Positions 35,332-46,373 of a DNA stretch of 64,000 nucleotides are shown piece after piece. The notes under the pieces were generated by a model, which was not told the origin of the DNA, did not search any database, and saw only the letters and a program-made list of their open reading frames with translations. Every line of letters begins with the position of its first letter. Position 1 is the first letter of the stretch. The DNA lies in contig NZ_JBHTDN010000007.1 of the NCBI RefSeq assembly GCF_042666505.1, forward strand, positions 124,001 through 188,000, written 5' to 3'. A program made the translations under genes and the position numbers. This stretch comes from Parapedobacter sp042666505 (GTDB taxonomy: Bacteria; Bacteroidota; Bacteroidia; Sphingobacteriales; Sphingobacteriaceae).

Positions 35332-36945
35332 TTACTTTTCGCTCGGCGTCTTCGTATGGGTCAATGTTTTGATGATCTGGTATAGCGATACCGGATCGAA
35401 CGGTTTACCAACCACAGCATCCGCACCGGCCGCATAGGCCGCCTGCTGCTCACGCTGCAACACCGAAGCGGAAATCGAAATAATCGGAATTTGTCTGATC
35501 GATTCCCGGGGATCATTCCGGATGATTCGGATCGCTTCGAATCCGCTCATCACGGGCATATGCGCATCCATGAGGATCAGACTGTATGAGATGGTTTCTA
35601 CCTTTTCCAGGGCTTCTTTTCCGTTTTTTACGGTATCCACGGTGATTCCCCAGGTGTTAAGCATATGGGTAACCATAAAGCTGTTTAATTCATTGTCCTC
35701 GGCAAGAAGAATATGAACATCGGTAAGCGGAGGTAAATCGGTATACTGTTTTTTGGCCGATTTTGGGGTTGCTTCGGAAGACTCTTCATCAAACCAGCAC
35801 TGGAAGATAAATTCACTGCCACTGCCCAATTCGCTATAGGCATGAATTTGGCCTTGATGAAGATTGACCAGTCGTTTTACAATCGCCAACCCGAGTCCGG
35901 TGCCGCCAAAACGTTTGGTAATACCTTCTTCGCCTTGTTCAAATGACTGAAAAATTTTATCGATGGCATTACTGGCGATGCCAATACCGGTGTCTTTTAT
36001 AGAAAATTGGAGATGCACCCGCTGTTTCGATCGCTTGAGCAATTTGGTTTCAAGCGTCACGCTGCCTTTTTCCGTGAATTTGATACCATTCGAAATCAGG
36101 TTGCTCAATATTTGTGTCAACCGGAGTGAATCAGCAAGAATCTGCTTTGGCAGATTCTCGTCATTGACTACCTGGAAGGTGATGCCTTTTTGCTCGGCTT
36201 TATAGGCAAATAGATTGGTAAGTTCTTTGATGATGTTGGCCAGTGACGTCTTAGCATAATCCAACCGCATTTTTCCCGAATCAATTTTCGAGAGATCCAA
36301 AATGTCATTGATAATAAGCAACAGCTGTTGGGAGGCGTTTTCCAGGTAATCCAACCATTCCGATTGTTCTTCGTTGAGCGGGGAATTCCGAAGCATCGTC
36401 GTAATCCCAGTGATGCCGTTGATGGGAGTCCGTATTTCATGACTCATGTTGGCTAGAAAATTTTCCTTTGACTTACGAGCCAGGTCGGCCTCCTTTTTTG
36501 CCTTGACCAGCTCCAGGTGCGATCGTTCAAGTTCCTCGTTTTTTCGCTTCAGTTCCCGTTGGATATGCACCTGCTGCATAAAAGATTTGACTTTGGCAAT
36601 CGTGATGTCCGGATTGAGCGGTTTATACAGGTAATCGATGGCGCCGCTGTGTAACCCTTTGAGCAGAAATTTGTCTTCCTTGGAAATAGCAGTAACCATG
36701 ATGACCATGATTTGCCAGGTCTTTGGATTGCTTTGCAGCAGGGAGACAAATTCAAAGCCATTGATCTCCGGCATTTGCACATCCACCAGCGCGATGGCCA
36801 CATCCTGATTCCAGCAATAGCGGAGCGCTTCGTTAGGCGAGGTGCTGCCCCAGATTTCCAGGTTATCGATATCGGCCAATAAGGCTTTTAAGCTGAGCAC
36901 ATTTTCCTCTTTGTCATCTACGATGACTAGCTTTAATTTCTCCAT
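35332..36945 (-). CDS. Hybrid response regulator/histidine kinase (REC-HisKA-HATPase-REC)
   Basis: A 537-residue soluble kinase. Order: receiver 1 (residues 4-125, phospho-Asp D55 in IALVDVQMPE), coiled coil (130-160), HisKA with H169 in FLANMSHEIRTP, HATPase_c with N box NLISNGIKF, G1 DTGIGI and G2 GGTGLGLAI, then receiver 2 (407-530, D460 in LILMDAHMP). No membrane segment or sensor domain, so input should come through the N-terminal receiver, probably from the large kinase of the same operon. It overlaps the CheB gene by 13 bases. Confidence 0.93.
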   Translation of the reverse strand: MEKLKLVIVDDKEENVLSLKALLADIDNLEIWGSTSPNEALRYCWNQDVAIALVDVQMPEINGFEFVSLLQSNPKTWQIMVIMVTAISKEDKFLLKGLHSGAIDYLYKPLNPDITIAKVKSFMQQVHIQRELKRKNEELERSHLELVKAKKEADLARKSKENFLANMSHEIRTPINGITGITTMLRNSPLNEEQSEWLDYLENASQQLLLIINDILDLSKIDSGKMRLDYAKTSLANIIKELTNLFAYKAEQKGITFQVVNDENLPKQILADSLRLTQILSNLISNGIKFTEKGSVTLETKLLKRSKQRVHLQFSIKDTGIGIASNAIDKIFQSFEQGEEGITKRFGGTGLGLAIVKRLVNLHQGQIHAYSELGSGSEFIFQCWFDEESSEATPKSAKKQYTDLPPLTDVHILLAEDNELNSFMVTHMLNTWGITVDTVKNGKEALEKVETISYSLILMDAHMPVMSGFEAIRIIRNDPRESIRQIPIISISASVLQREQQAAYAAGADAVVGKPFDPVSLYQIIKTLTHTKTPSEK

Positions 36946-37526
36946 GACTGGTCTCCTCCCAAAATATAGTTGGCCAACTGTTGACTGAATGTGACAAGTT
37001 CTTCGTTAGTAAGGATCAGATCGGCTGCTCCGAGGTTTATCGCAGCTTCGGGCATGGTTCTGATTTCTGCCTGCTCCGGATGCTGTACAATGCAAAGCCC
37101 CGCCGCATGTTGCACCGCACGCATACCTTGAGCTCCGTCCTGATTTGCCCCCGATAACAATACCGCGAGCGTACCGGGGCCGTAGATGTCGGCAGCACTT
37201 TGCATGGTTACGTCAATGGATGGGCGGCAAAAATTTACGGGTTCAGAGGTATCCAGCGAAATGCTGCGATCAGGTTCCACCAATAAATGGTATCCGGCAG
37301 GGGCAAAATAAGCGGTCCCTGGGCGGATCTGTTCTTTTTCTTCGGCTACCTTAATGGTAATGTGAGATTTAGCCATGATGCTTTCTTCAATATGGGTTTC
37401 ATACCGGGCATTCCGATGGATAATTACCAATACCCCGACCGGCAAGTCGGCCGGTAACGCCCTAAGCATGTCAAACAATACCTTGAATCCACCAGCAGAA
37501 CATGCTAGAATCAACACTTCAGCCAT
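36933..37526 (-). CDS. CheB-type methylesterase domain protein
   Basis: About 197 residues forming only the CheB catalytic domain: LILACSAGGF (nucleophilic Ser), VIIHRNARYETHIEE (His region) and VLLSGANQDGAQGM (catalytic Asp). The N-terminal receiver of classical chemotaxis CheB is absent. The ATG at 37526 starts the homologous region; a TTG at 37565 would overlap cheR. With CheR directly upstream and hybrid kinases on both sides, it probably acts on a non-chemotaxis signalling partner, since no receptor, CheA, CheW or flagellar gene is in the window. Confidence 0.88.
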   Translation of the reverse strand: MAEVLILACSAGGFKVLFDMLRALPADLPVGVLVIIHRNARYETHIEESIMAKSHITIKVAEEKEQIRPGTAYFAPAGYHLLVEPDRSISLDTSEPVNFCRPSIDVTMQSAADIYGPGTLAVLLSGANQDGAQGMRAVQHAAGLCIVQHPEQAEIRTMPEAAINLGAADLILTNEELVTFSQQLANYILGGDQSWRN

Positions 37527-37557
37527 TTGAAGTTTGCCGGTGACGTATGACGATAAC

Positions 37558-38370
37558 TTAAGCAATTTTCTGGTAAATGTTTTGTTTTTTATTCACAAGC
37601 CGGAACCGTTCCTTTAGCCGGTCCGAACGAAGAACCTCTTTCGATCCAAGACAAAGAAAGCCAAACAAAGCTAAACTTTCATATAATAAATTAAACACGC
37701 GTTCCTGCAATTCTGCGTTAAAATAAATCAGTACATTACGGCAGGTGATGAGTTGAAATTCGTTGAACACCCCATCGGAAACCAGGTTGTGGATGGAGAA
37801 CAAGATGTTTTTACGTAAATCATGATGAATGGTTGCCGCATCGTATTTCGCCGTATAATACTCCGAAAGTGATTCCTCCGATCCGGTCTGTAGGTAGTTG
37901 TCCGAGTAGGCTTTCATCTTTCGCAGGTCGAAGATTGCGCTTTTGGCTTTTTCGAGTACTTTCGAATTGATATCGGTTCCATAAATAAATGAGCGTTCAT
38001 AGAGCCCCTGCTTTTTAAGCAAAATTGCGATCGAATATACCTCTTCGCCCGTTGAACAGCCTGCACTCCATACCTTAATGTGAGGAAAAGTAGCCAAATA
38101 GGGAAAAACCTCCTCTCGCAATGCGACGTAGAAGGCGGGGTCGCGGAACATCTCGGTGACATTGACGGTTACTTCGATGAGAAACCTGCTGAAAAACCCC
38201 GAGGTATTGATCAAGTTGTCTTTCAACGCTGCAAAATCGAGCCGATACAAGTCCATGATTCTTGAAACCCGCCTTTTGAGCGAAGCTCGTGAATAGCCGT
38301 TCAGATCAAAGCCATGGACGTGGTTTACCAACTCAATTAATTCTTCCAGGTGTTCAAACGATAGGCTCAT
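37558..38370 (-). CDS. CheR-type protein-glutamate methyltransferase
   Basis: A 270-residue SAM-dependent methyltransferase: N-terminal CheR helical domain (FDLNGYSRASLKRRVSRIMD) and the SAM fold with VWSAGCSTGEEVYSIAILL near residue 98 and the ITCRNVLIYF motif near 205. The length equals classical CheR. It lies 12 bases downstream of the large hybrid kinase and 32 upstream of the CheB-like gene, so all are one operon. The methylation target is not known; the long coiled-coil of the large kinase is a candidate by analogy with receptors. Confidence 0.92.
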   Translation of the reverse strand: MSLSFEHLEELIELVNHVHGFDLNGYSRASLKRRVSRIMDLYRLDFAALKDNLINTSGFFSRFLIEVTVNVTEMFRDPAFYVALREEVFPYLATFPHIKVWSAGCSTGEEVYSIAILLKKQGLYERSFIYGTDINSKVLEKAKSAIFDLRKMKAYSDNYLQTGSEESLSEYYTAKYDAATIHHDLRKNILFSIHNLVSDGVFNEFQLITCRNVLIYFNAELQERVFNLLYESLALFGFLCLGSKEVLRSDRLKERFRLVNKKQNIYQKIA

Positions 38371-38382
38371 TCTGTTCTTCTA

Positions 38383-41421
<3,039 letters not shown>

Positions 41422-41731
41422 CTAATAAAATTTGCTTTTTAGCGGTGATGAAGCCTGTATGAGCTATTATTCGTGTTCTTTTTTAGCGGTAGCCCGTGCA
41501 GGTTTCACTCAAAAAAATGATTGAATTTAGTATTTGTTTCCACCAGATCACCGAGCCACCTCACTACGTTTATCGTTATCACGTTTGCGCGGTTATGAAG
41601 CTCGCGCCGCTTAGGACTCACGTGGATTTCATCCTACAGAACCCCTGAATCCCATCGCTAATTAAACATTTTTTCCTCCTTTTGCAAAAATAAAATGGCG
41701 TGACCTCGCTGGTCTTTTTAAAGAATAACTT
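41422..41731. other. Gap upstream of the signalling operon
   Basis: 310 bases without a convincing gene. A minus-strand TATTTTTG (41685-41692) could be the operon promoter, giving a leader of about 260 nt. Just after it is a strong AGGAGG and a tiny frame, ATG TTT AAT TAG. At the right edge a 12-base direct repeat, TTTTAAAGAATA, occurs at 41715-41726 and 41730-41741, the second copy overlapping the stop of the GNAT gene. Confidence 0.4.
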
Positions 41732-42895
41732 TTAAAGAATAGGATGTCTCTCAAACGGCTTAGTGCGATCAAACAGGTATCGATACGTGTGATGGGTTTT
41801 ATAAATCGTGCCGCCAACGTACCTTGCTACATTCATCATCTTCGGATTGAAATCCCCGATCCAATTCATCTGCAGTTCCTCGTACTTTGACTGAGTTGGA
41901 TCTTGCAATACCTTAGTAGCAGCTATAACAATGGCCGCTTCAAGCCCTTTACGTTGATGTTCGGGAACAACGCCAAATACAATACCAAACATGGTTTTGC
42001 AACGACGGCGCCATCGATTCCAGAGAAAGCGTATTTTTCCCGGTAGCGTCAATTTTCCGTTGGTGTATTTAACAATCAATTGGTTCACGTCGGGAATGTT
42101 GACCCAAAAACCCACCGGCCGGCCGTGGTAATACGCAAACCAGATGATTTTCGGATCAATGATGGGTTTCATGCTTTGTATCAATTTTTGTGCACTTTCA
42201 GCGCTCATCGGGCTCACCCCTTCGTGCCTTGCCCAAGCATCGTTATATACGGCTCGGAAATCTTCCGCTGCTTTTCCGAGCTGCTTGCGATCTATATGGC
42301 TTAAGGTGTATCCCGTATCCTTCAAGGCATTCAAGGCTTTTTCGCCCACCCTGCTGGAAAGGGGTGTAGCGATCACCCTTCGGTAAGTAAATTGCTTGAA
42401 ATACACTTGAAAACCATATCGTTCAAAAAGTTGCTGATAATAGGGTGGATTGTAATTGCAGCAATAACAAGGCGGGTGGAAGCCCTCCACGAGTAATCCC
42501 CACCAGCGTTCGCGGTTTCCGAAGTTAATGGGTCCGTCCATGGCCTCGATGCCGTGCGACGCCAACCAAGCCTTGGCCGTATCAAACAGCAGGTCCGCCG
42601 CTTTTTGGTCATTGATGCATTCGAAAAACCCACATCCTCCTGTCCACAATTCAGCACCATCGGTCCGCTCTTCGAAAAATGCGGCAATGCGCCCAATAGG
42701 CGTGCCGGATTCATCCAACAATAGCCATCGGGCACAGTCTCCGCGCTGAAAGCGAGGGTTTCGCTCCCGATCGAAGACGGCTTGTACGTCCACGTCAAGC
42801 GGTCGGATGTAATTGGGGTCGCCGTCGTAAAGCGGGACGGCCATGGTTACAAACAGTCGATCTAACGCCCCTCCGGACACAGGTACAATTTTCAT
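41732..42895 (-). CDS. GNAT-like acyltransferase family protein
   Basis: A 387-residue protein of a conserved Bacteroidota family, sometimes labelled GTP cyclohydrolase or N-acetyltransferase. It looks like a tandem GNAT fold: YIRPLDVDVQAVFDRERNP, GRIAAFFEE, GGCGFFECINDQKAADLLFDTAKAWL, then DGPINFGNRERWWGLLVEGF and a C-terminal GIVFGVVPEHQRKGLEAAIVIAA, which is the acetyl-CoA pyrophosphate-binding loop pattern. The substrate is unknown. It is divergent from the GIN-domain gene. Confidence 0.8.
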   Translation of the reverse strand: MKIVPVSGGALDRLFVTMAVPLYDGDPNYIRPLDVDVQAVFDRERNPRFQRGDCARWLLLDESGTPIGRIAAFFEERTDGAELWTGGCGFFECINDQKAADLLFDTAKAWLASHGIEAMDGPINFGNRERWWGLLVEGFHPPCYCCNYNPPYYQQLFERYGFQVYFKQFTYRRVIATPLSSRVGEKALNALKDTGYTLSHIDRKQLGKAAEDFRAVYNDAWARHEGVSPMSAESAQKLIQSMKPIIDPKIIWFAYYHGRPVGFWVNIPDVNQLIVKYTNGKLTLPGKIRFLWNRWRRRCKTMFGIVFGVVPEHQRKGLEAAIVIAATKVLQDPTQSKYEELQMNWIGDFNPKMMNVARYVGGTIYKTHHTYRYLFDRTKPFERHPIL

Positions 42896-43054
42896 AAACG
42901 ATTTGTATTCAACATTCGAAACGCGCTAAAAATAACAGTTTAACACGGCTTAAACAATAGCAGCTGCTCGAAGATAGGACACGGCGTTCCGATGCAACGT
43001 ATCGGTTATTACGGCGTCCTATATACAAACGGTTTAACATATAAAAGGAACACA

Positions 43055-43771
43055 ATGAAAAGAGAATTATCAGTATTGTGCTGGTTGGCACTATCGCCGG
43101 TTATTTGCATGGGATGGATCCATGTGGGTACGAATTCGTCGTTTCGCGACGATGTGCGTGATGTACGCGACTTTCATGCGCTTGCCAGTGCCGGCAGCAT
43201 CAACGTGGAGGTGCGTTTCGGTGACCGCGAATCCGTAAGGCTGGTGGGCGATGCGGCGGCGATCGCCGAAGTTGAGACCCTTGTAGAAAAAGGTACGTTA
43301 AAAATCCAGTTTAAGAAGAATGCGCAGAGATCTGGATTGAACCGGGGCAAGGTTACGGCTTACGTCACAGCCAAGAAACTTGATGCGTTGGCACTATCCG
43401 GTTCGGGAGCTATTACGGTTGTCGGCACTGCGTCCGGCGATGAAATGAATGCGTCGTTAAGTGGTTCGGGAAAGCTTACCTTTGAACCCGATGTTGAGGT
43501 GTGCAACGTTAGCATCAGCGGCTCAGGCAGGATTGCAGCGGCAGGCCAAGCGAAAGAGATCAACGTATCCCTAAGCGGTTCCGGCCGGTTTGAGGGGGGC
43601 GAGCTAAAAAGCCAATCTGCCAACCTGAAGATCGCGGGGTCGGGGACGATTACGGTCCATGCGGATAAACAAGTGGACGCGTTCATCAGCGGATCGGGTA
43701 ACATACGTTACAGTGGAAATGCACAAACCAATGTACAAACATCTGGTTCGGGCAGGATACATCGACTTTGA
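43055..43771 (+). CDS. GIN-domain (DUF2807) exported protein
   Basis: A 238-residue secreted protein: signal peptide MKRELSVLCWLALSPVICMG, then a GIN/DUF2807 beta-helix. Each rung ends in an SGSG-type turn: LSGSGAITV, LSGSGKLTF, ISGSGRIAA, LSGSGRFEG, IAGSGTITV, ISGSGNIRY and a final SGSGRI. Function is unknown; the family is abundant in Bacteroidota envelopes. ATG 43055 is chosen because the signal peptide begins there; the frame is open from 42992. Confidence 0.88.
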   Translation: MKRELSVLCWLALSPVICMGWIHVGTNSSFRDDVRDVRDFHALASAGSINVEVRFGDRESVRLVGDAAAIAEVETLVEKGTLKIQFKKNAQRSGLNRGKVTAYVTAKKLDALALSGSGAITVVGTASGDEMNASLSGSGKLTFEPDVEVCNVSISGSGRIAAAGQAKEINVSLSGSGRFEGGELKSQSANLKIAGSGTITVHADKQVDAFISGSGNIRYSGNAQTNVQTSGSGRIHRL

Positions 43772-43836
43772 TTGCGTCCGGGGGTGAGGGGACGCAGCGA
43801 AAAATATAAGACTTTTGGATAGCCGCCAAAAAGTCG

Positions 43837-43844
43837 TATCTTTA
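43837..43844 (+). promoter_or_regulatory. -7 promoter box of floA
   Basis: TATCTTTA, close to TAnnTTTG, 37 bases before the ATG at 43881 and inside the longer open frame from 43815. Confidence 0.45.
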
Positions 43845-43880
43845 AAAGCTGATAAAAGTATCTTAAACGTAATAGACCTT

Positions 43881-44873
43881 ATGGACGCCAATTTCACCCC
43901 AATCTTAATGATCGTCGGAGCCATTGTAGCATTTTTTATTTTGCTTTATTTGCTTCCCGTAAACCTTTGGTTCACTGCACAGCTATCCGGTGTCCGTGTC
44001 AACCTGTTGAATTTGCTGCTGATGCGCTTGCGGAAAGTGTCGCCTGCATTGGTCACCAACGCAATGATTACGTCCACCAAAGCAGGACTGAACATCACAT
44101 CCAATGAGATTGAGACGCACTATCTCGCGGGAGGCAATGTAAACAATGTGATCAAGGCTTTGATATCAGCCGATAAAGCGAATATTCCCTTAGATTTTAA
44201 GTTGGCTACAGCCATCGATCTGGCAGGCCGGGATGTTTTCGATGCCGTGCAGTTATCGGTTAATCCCCGCGTTATCAACACGCCGCCTGTCGCCGCCGTA
44301 GCTAAGGACGGTATTCAGCTCATTGCGAAAGCAAGAGTAACGGTACGGGCAAATATCAATCAGCTCGTAGGCGGAGCAGGCGAGGAGACCATCCTGGCGC
44401 GCGTGGGAGAAGGTATCGTTACAACCATTGGTTCGGCAATCAATCATAAAGAAGTATTGGAAAACCCCGATCGTATTTCAAAAACCGTCCTGGCAAAGGG
44501 ACTGGACAGTGGTACGGCATTCGAAATTTTGTCAATTGACATCGCGGATATCGACATCGGTGAAAACGTGGGCGCAAAATTGCAAACGGATCAAGCGGAG
44601 GCCGACCTCAAGGTTGCTAACGCACGTGCGGAAGAGCGAAGGGCAATGGCGGTGGCATCCGAACAGGAAATGCGTGCGAAAGCACAGGAAGCACGAGCTA
44701 AGGTAATTGAGGCGGAGGCACAGGTCCCCTTAGCGATGGCGGAGGCATTCCGCAATGGTAATCTGGGTGTAATGGATTATTACCGGATGCAAAATATTCA
44801 AGCGGATACCGACATGCGGGGCTCGATCGCAAAACCGGGCGGCAATTCCGACAAAGGCGAAAAGAATCGATAA
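43881..44873 (+). CDS. floA: Flotillin-like protein FloA
   Basis: A 330-residue membrane scaffold of bacterial functional microdomains. An N-terminal hydrophobic hairpin (ILMIVGAIVAFFILLYLLPVNLWF) is followed by the FloA-specific LSGVRVNLLNLLLMRLRKV, AGLNITSNEIETHYLAGGNV, the SPFH-like region, and an Ala/Glu-rich coiled coil (QTDQAEADLKVANARAEERRAMA). A conserved VPLAMAEAFRNGNLGVMDYY segment closes the fold. The partner NfeD protein, often adjacent elsewhere, is not seen here. Start chosen at 43881 because homology begins at MDANFTP. Confidence 0.94.
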   Translation: MDANFTPILMIVGAIVAFFILLYLLPVNLWFTAQLSGVRVNLLNLLLMRLRKVSPALVTNAMITSTKAGLNITSNEIETHYLAGGNVNNVIKALISADKANIPLDFKLATAIDLAGRDVFDAVQLSVNPRVINTPPVAAVAKDGIQLIAKARVTVRANINQLVGGAGEETILARVGEGIVTTIGSAINHKEVLENPDRISKTVLAKGLDSGTAFEILSIDIADIDIGENVGAKLQTDQAEADLKVANARAEERRAMAVASEQEMRAKAQEARAKVIEAEAQVPLAMAEAFRNGNLGVMDYYRMQNIQADTDMRGSIAKPGGNSDKGEKNR

Positions 44874-44877
44874 AACA

Positions 44878-44904
44878 AAACCCCGGTGATGGGCACCGGG
44901 GTTT
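44878..44904 (+). terminator. Terminator after floA
   Basis: AAACCCCGGTG (44878-44888) pairs with CACCGGGGTTT (44894-44904) around a 5-base loop, five bases after the floA stop. Confidence 0.85.
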
Positions 44905-45253
44905 GTTACTAACCAATTATAAACCTAAATTATGAAAAGACAATCCAAATCCCCGGTGTTATCCGGGTTTATTTTCTGATGCAAAAATAACATCAATTTC
45001 TTATTTTTCGATGAAGCTTTTGTTAATAAATTGTCAAAAGAACATCCTTGCATCTGCCGCCAAACAAACGGCTTAATAGGTAATTATCAAAGCCCGTGCC
45101 AAACCAGAAACACGCCATTCGGGGGCACAAGTGTGTCGGGGAAAACGTATACTGAGACCGATTTATTGAACAGGCTGTCCCCCAATAATCGCCGCCGTTG
45201 GCGCTTCCAAAATGGAGATTTTTACTATGTTTGGCTGATATAAATACGTAAGC
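44905..45253 (+). other. Gap between floA and the KdsC-like gene, with promoter
   Basis: About 350 bases. A second CCCCGGTG...CCGGG stem lies at about 44950-44968, inside a short frame (44932-44979, 15 codons starting MKRQSKSP) that I do not call. TATGTTTG at 45226-45233 matches TAnnTTTG and ends 20 bases before the ATG at 45254, so it is the likely promoter of the KdsC-like and Maf genes. I see nothing else convincing. Confidence 0.5.
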
Positions 45254-45772
45254 ATGTTTTTTGATAAATTTAAACGGGTAAAAGCCTTTGTCTTTGATGT
45301 GGATGGTGTGCTTTCCGACGGGAATATATTGGTTACGGAACAGGGCGATCAGCTGCGATCATTCAATATCAAAGATGGCTATGCGATGCAACTGGCCGTA
45401 AAAAAGGGGTACCCCATGGCAGTCATAACCGGCGGGCGGTCCGTTGGGGTTAAAAAGAGAATGGAAGGGTTAGGCATCACGGATGTATTTCTGGCAGTTA
45501 GTGACAAAAGTGCAGTGTTTCATAAATGGCTATCCGACCGCGAGTTAACCGCCGCGGATACGCTATACATGGGTGACGATATTCCCGATTTGGCTAATCT
45601 GAAAATAGTAGGCCTACCCACTTGCCCCGCGGACGCGGTGGAGGAGATTAAAGCGGTCGCGTTCTACGTGTCCGGTTGCAAAGGTGGACAGGGGGCGGTG
45701 CGCGACGTGATTGAAAAAGTAATGAAACTACAGGGAACCTGGCGTGAGGACCCCGAAGTTCCGAGTATTTGA
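45254..45772 (+). CDS. KdsC-like HAD phosphatase
   Basis: A 172-residue HAD-IIIC protein without a cap, like 3-deoxy-D-manno-octulosonate-8-phosphate phosphatase. Motif I is AFVFDVDGVLSDGNI near residue 12, motif II VITGGRS, and motif IV YMGDDIPDLANLK; the closing GGQGAVRDVIEKVM is typical for KdsC. It would free Kdo for lipopolysaccharide synthesis, matching the other envelope genes, although kdsA/kdsD are not adjacent. The Maf gene follows 28 bases later. Confidence 0.9.
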   Translation: MFFDKFKRVKAFVFDVDGVLSDGNILVTEQGDQLRSFNIKDGYAMQLAVKKGYPMAVITGGRSVGVKKRMEGLGITDVFLAVSDKSAVFHKWLSDRELTAADTLYMGDDIPDLANLKIVGLPTCPADAVEEIKAVAFYVSGCKGGQGAVRDVIEKVMKLQGTWREDPEVPSI

Positions 45773-45800
45773 AAAAAACCTGTGAGGTAATCGATAGACA

Positions 45801-46358
45801 ATGCGTATAATTCTCGCTTCCCAATCGCCCAGACGGAAAGAATTACTCTCGTTAATGGGCATTCCGTTTACCGTGGTCGCTCGTGAGGTTGACGAATCCT
45901 TTCCAGAGGAACTGAACCCGACAGCGGCAGTACGTCACATTGCCGAGAAGAAAGCCCGTGTTTTTATGGGCGAGTTTGTCGATGCATTGGTAATCACTGC
46001 CGATACAGTCGTAACCATAGACGGCCAAATACTCGGCAAGCCGAAAGATGAGTCGCACGCGCGTGAAATGCTGACCCGCTTGTCCGGTAGGCAGCATGAA
46101 GTGATCACGGCAATAGCGTTACTGCAGGGCGGGCAAATTGAGATATTTCACGAAACCACGGAAGTGCATTTCAGGGTTTTATCGGCCAGTGAGATCGATT
46201 ATTATATCCAACATTACAAGCCCTTTGATAAGGCAGGCGCTTATGGCATCCAAGAGTGGATAGGTATCGTGGCCATTGAAAAAATAGTTGGTTCCTACAC
46301 CAACGTGGTGGGGCTACCTACGGCGAAACTTAACGAGGTGCTACGTGCACGCTTTTGA
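45801..46358 (+). CDS. Maf family nucleotide pyrophosphatase
   Basis: A 185-residue house-cleaning pyrophosphatase that hydrolyses dTTP, UTP or modified nucleotides. Signature: LASQSPRRKELLSLMGIPF at the N terminus, VITADTVVTIDGQILGKPKD and LSGRQHEVITAIAL, with the closing GAYGIQEWIGIVAIEKIVGSYTNVVGLP. It follows the KdsC-like gene on the same strand, a common Bacteroidota pairing, and converges on the TonB receptor gene with 15 bases between. Confidence 0.94.
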   Translation: MRIILASQSPRRKELLSLMGIPFTVVAREVDESFPEELNPTAAVRHIAEKKARVFMGEFVDALVITADTVVTIDGQILGKPKDESHAREMLTRLSGRQHEVITAIALLQGGQIEIFHETTEVHFRVLSASEIDYYIQHYKPFDKAGAYGIQEWIGIVAIEKIVGSYTNVVGLPTAKLNEVLRARF

Positions 46359-46373
46359 AAAAAGAACAACCCC

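Noticed and set aside
36933..38370. Chemotaxis gene cluster
   Set aside because: CheR and CheB are present, but no MCP, CheA, CheW, CheY-only or flagellar/gliding gene accompanies them.
44932..44979. 15-codon frame (MKRQSKSP...) after the floA terminator
   Set aside because: It contains a CCCCGGTG/CCGGG stem but no amino-acid run or downstream terminator pair that would make it a leader peptide.
45031..45243. Open frame of 70 codons before the KdsC-like gene
   Set aside because: It starts with TTG, has no family resemblance and covers the TATGTTTG promoter of the next gene.
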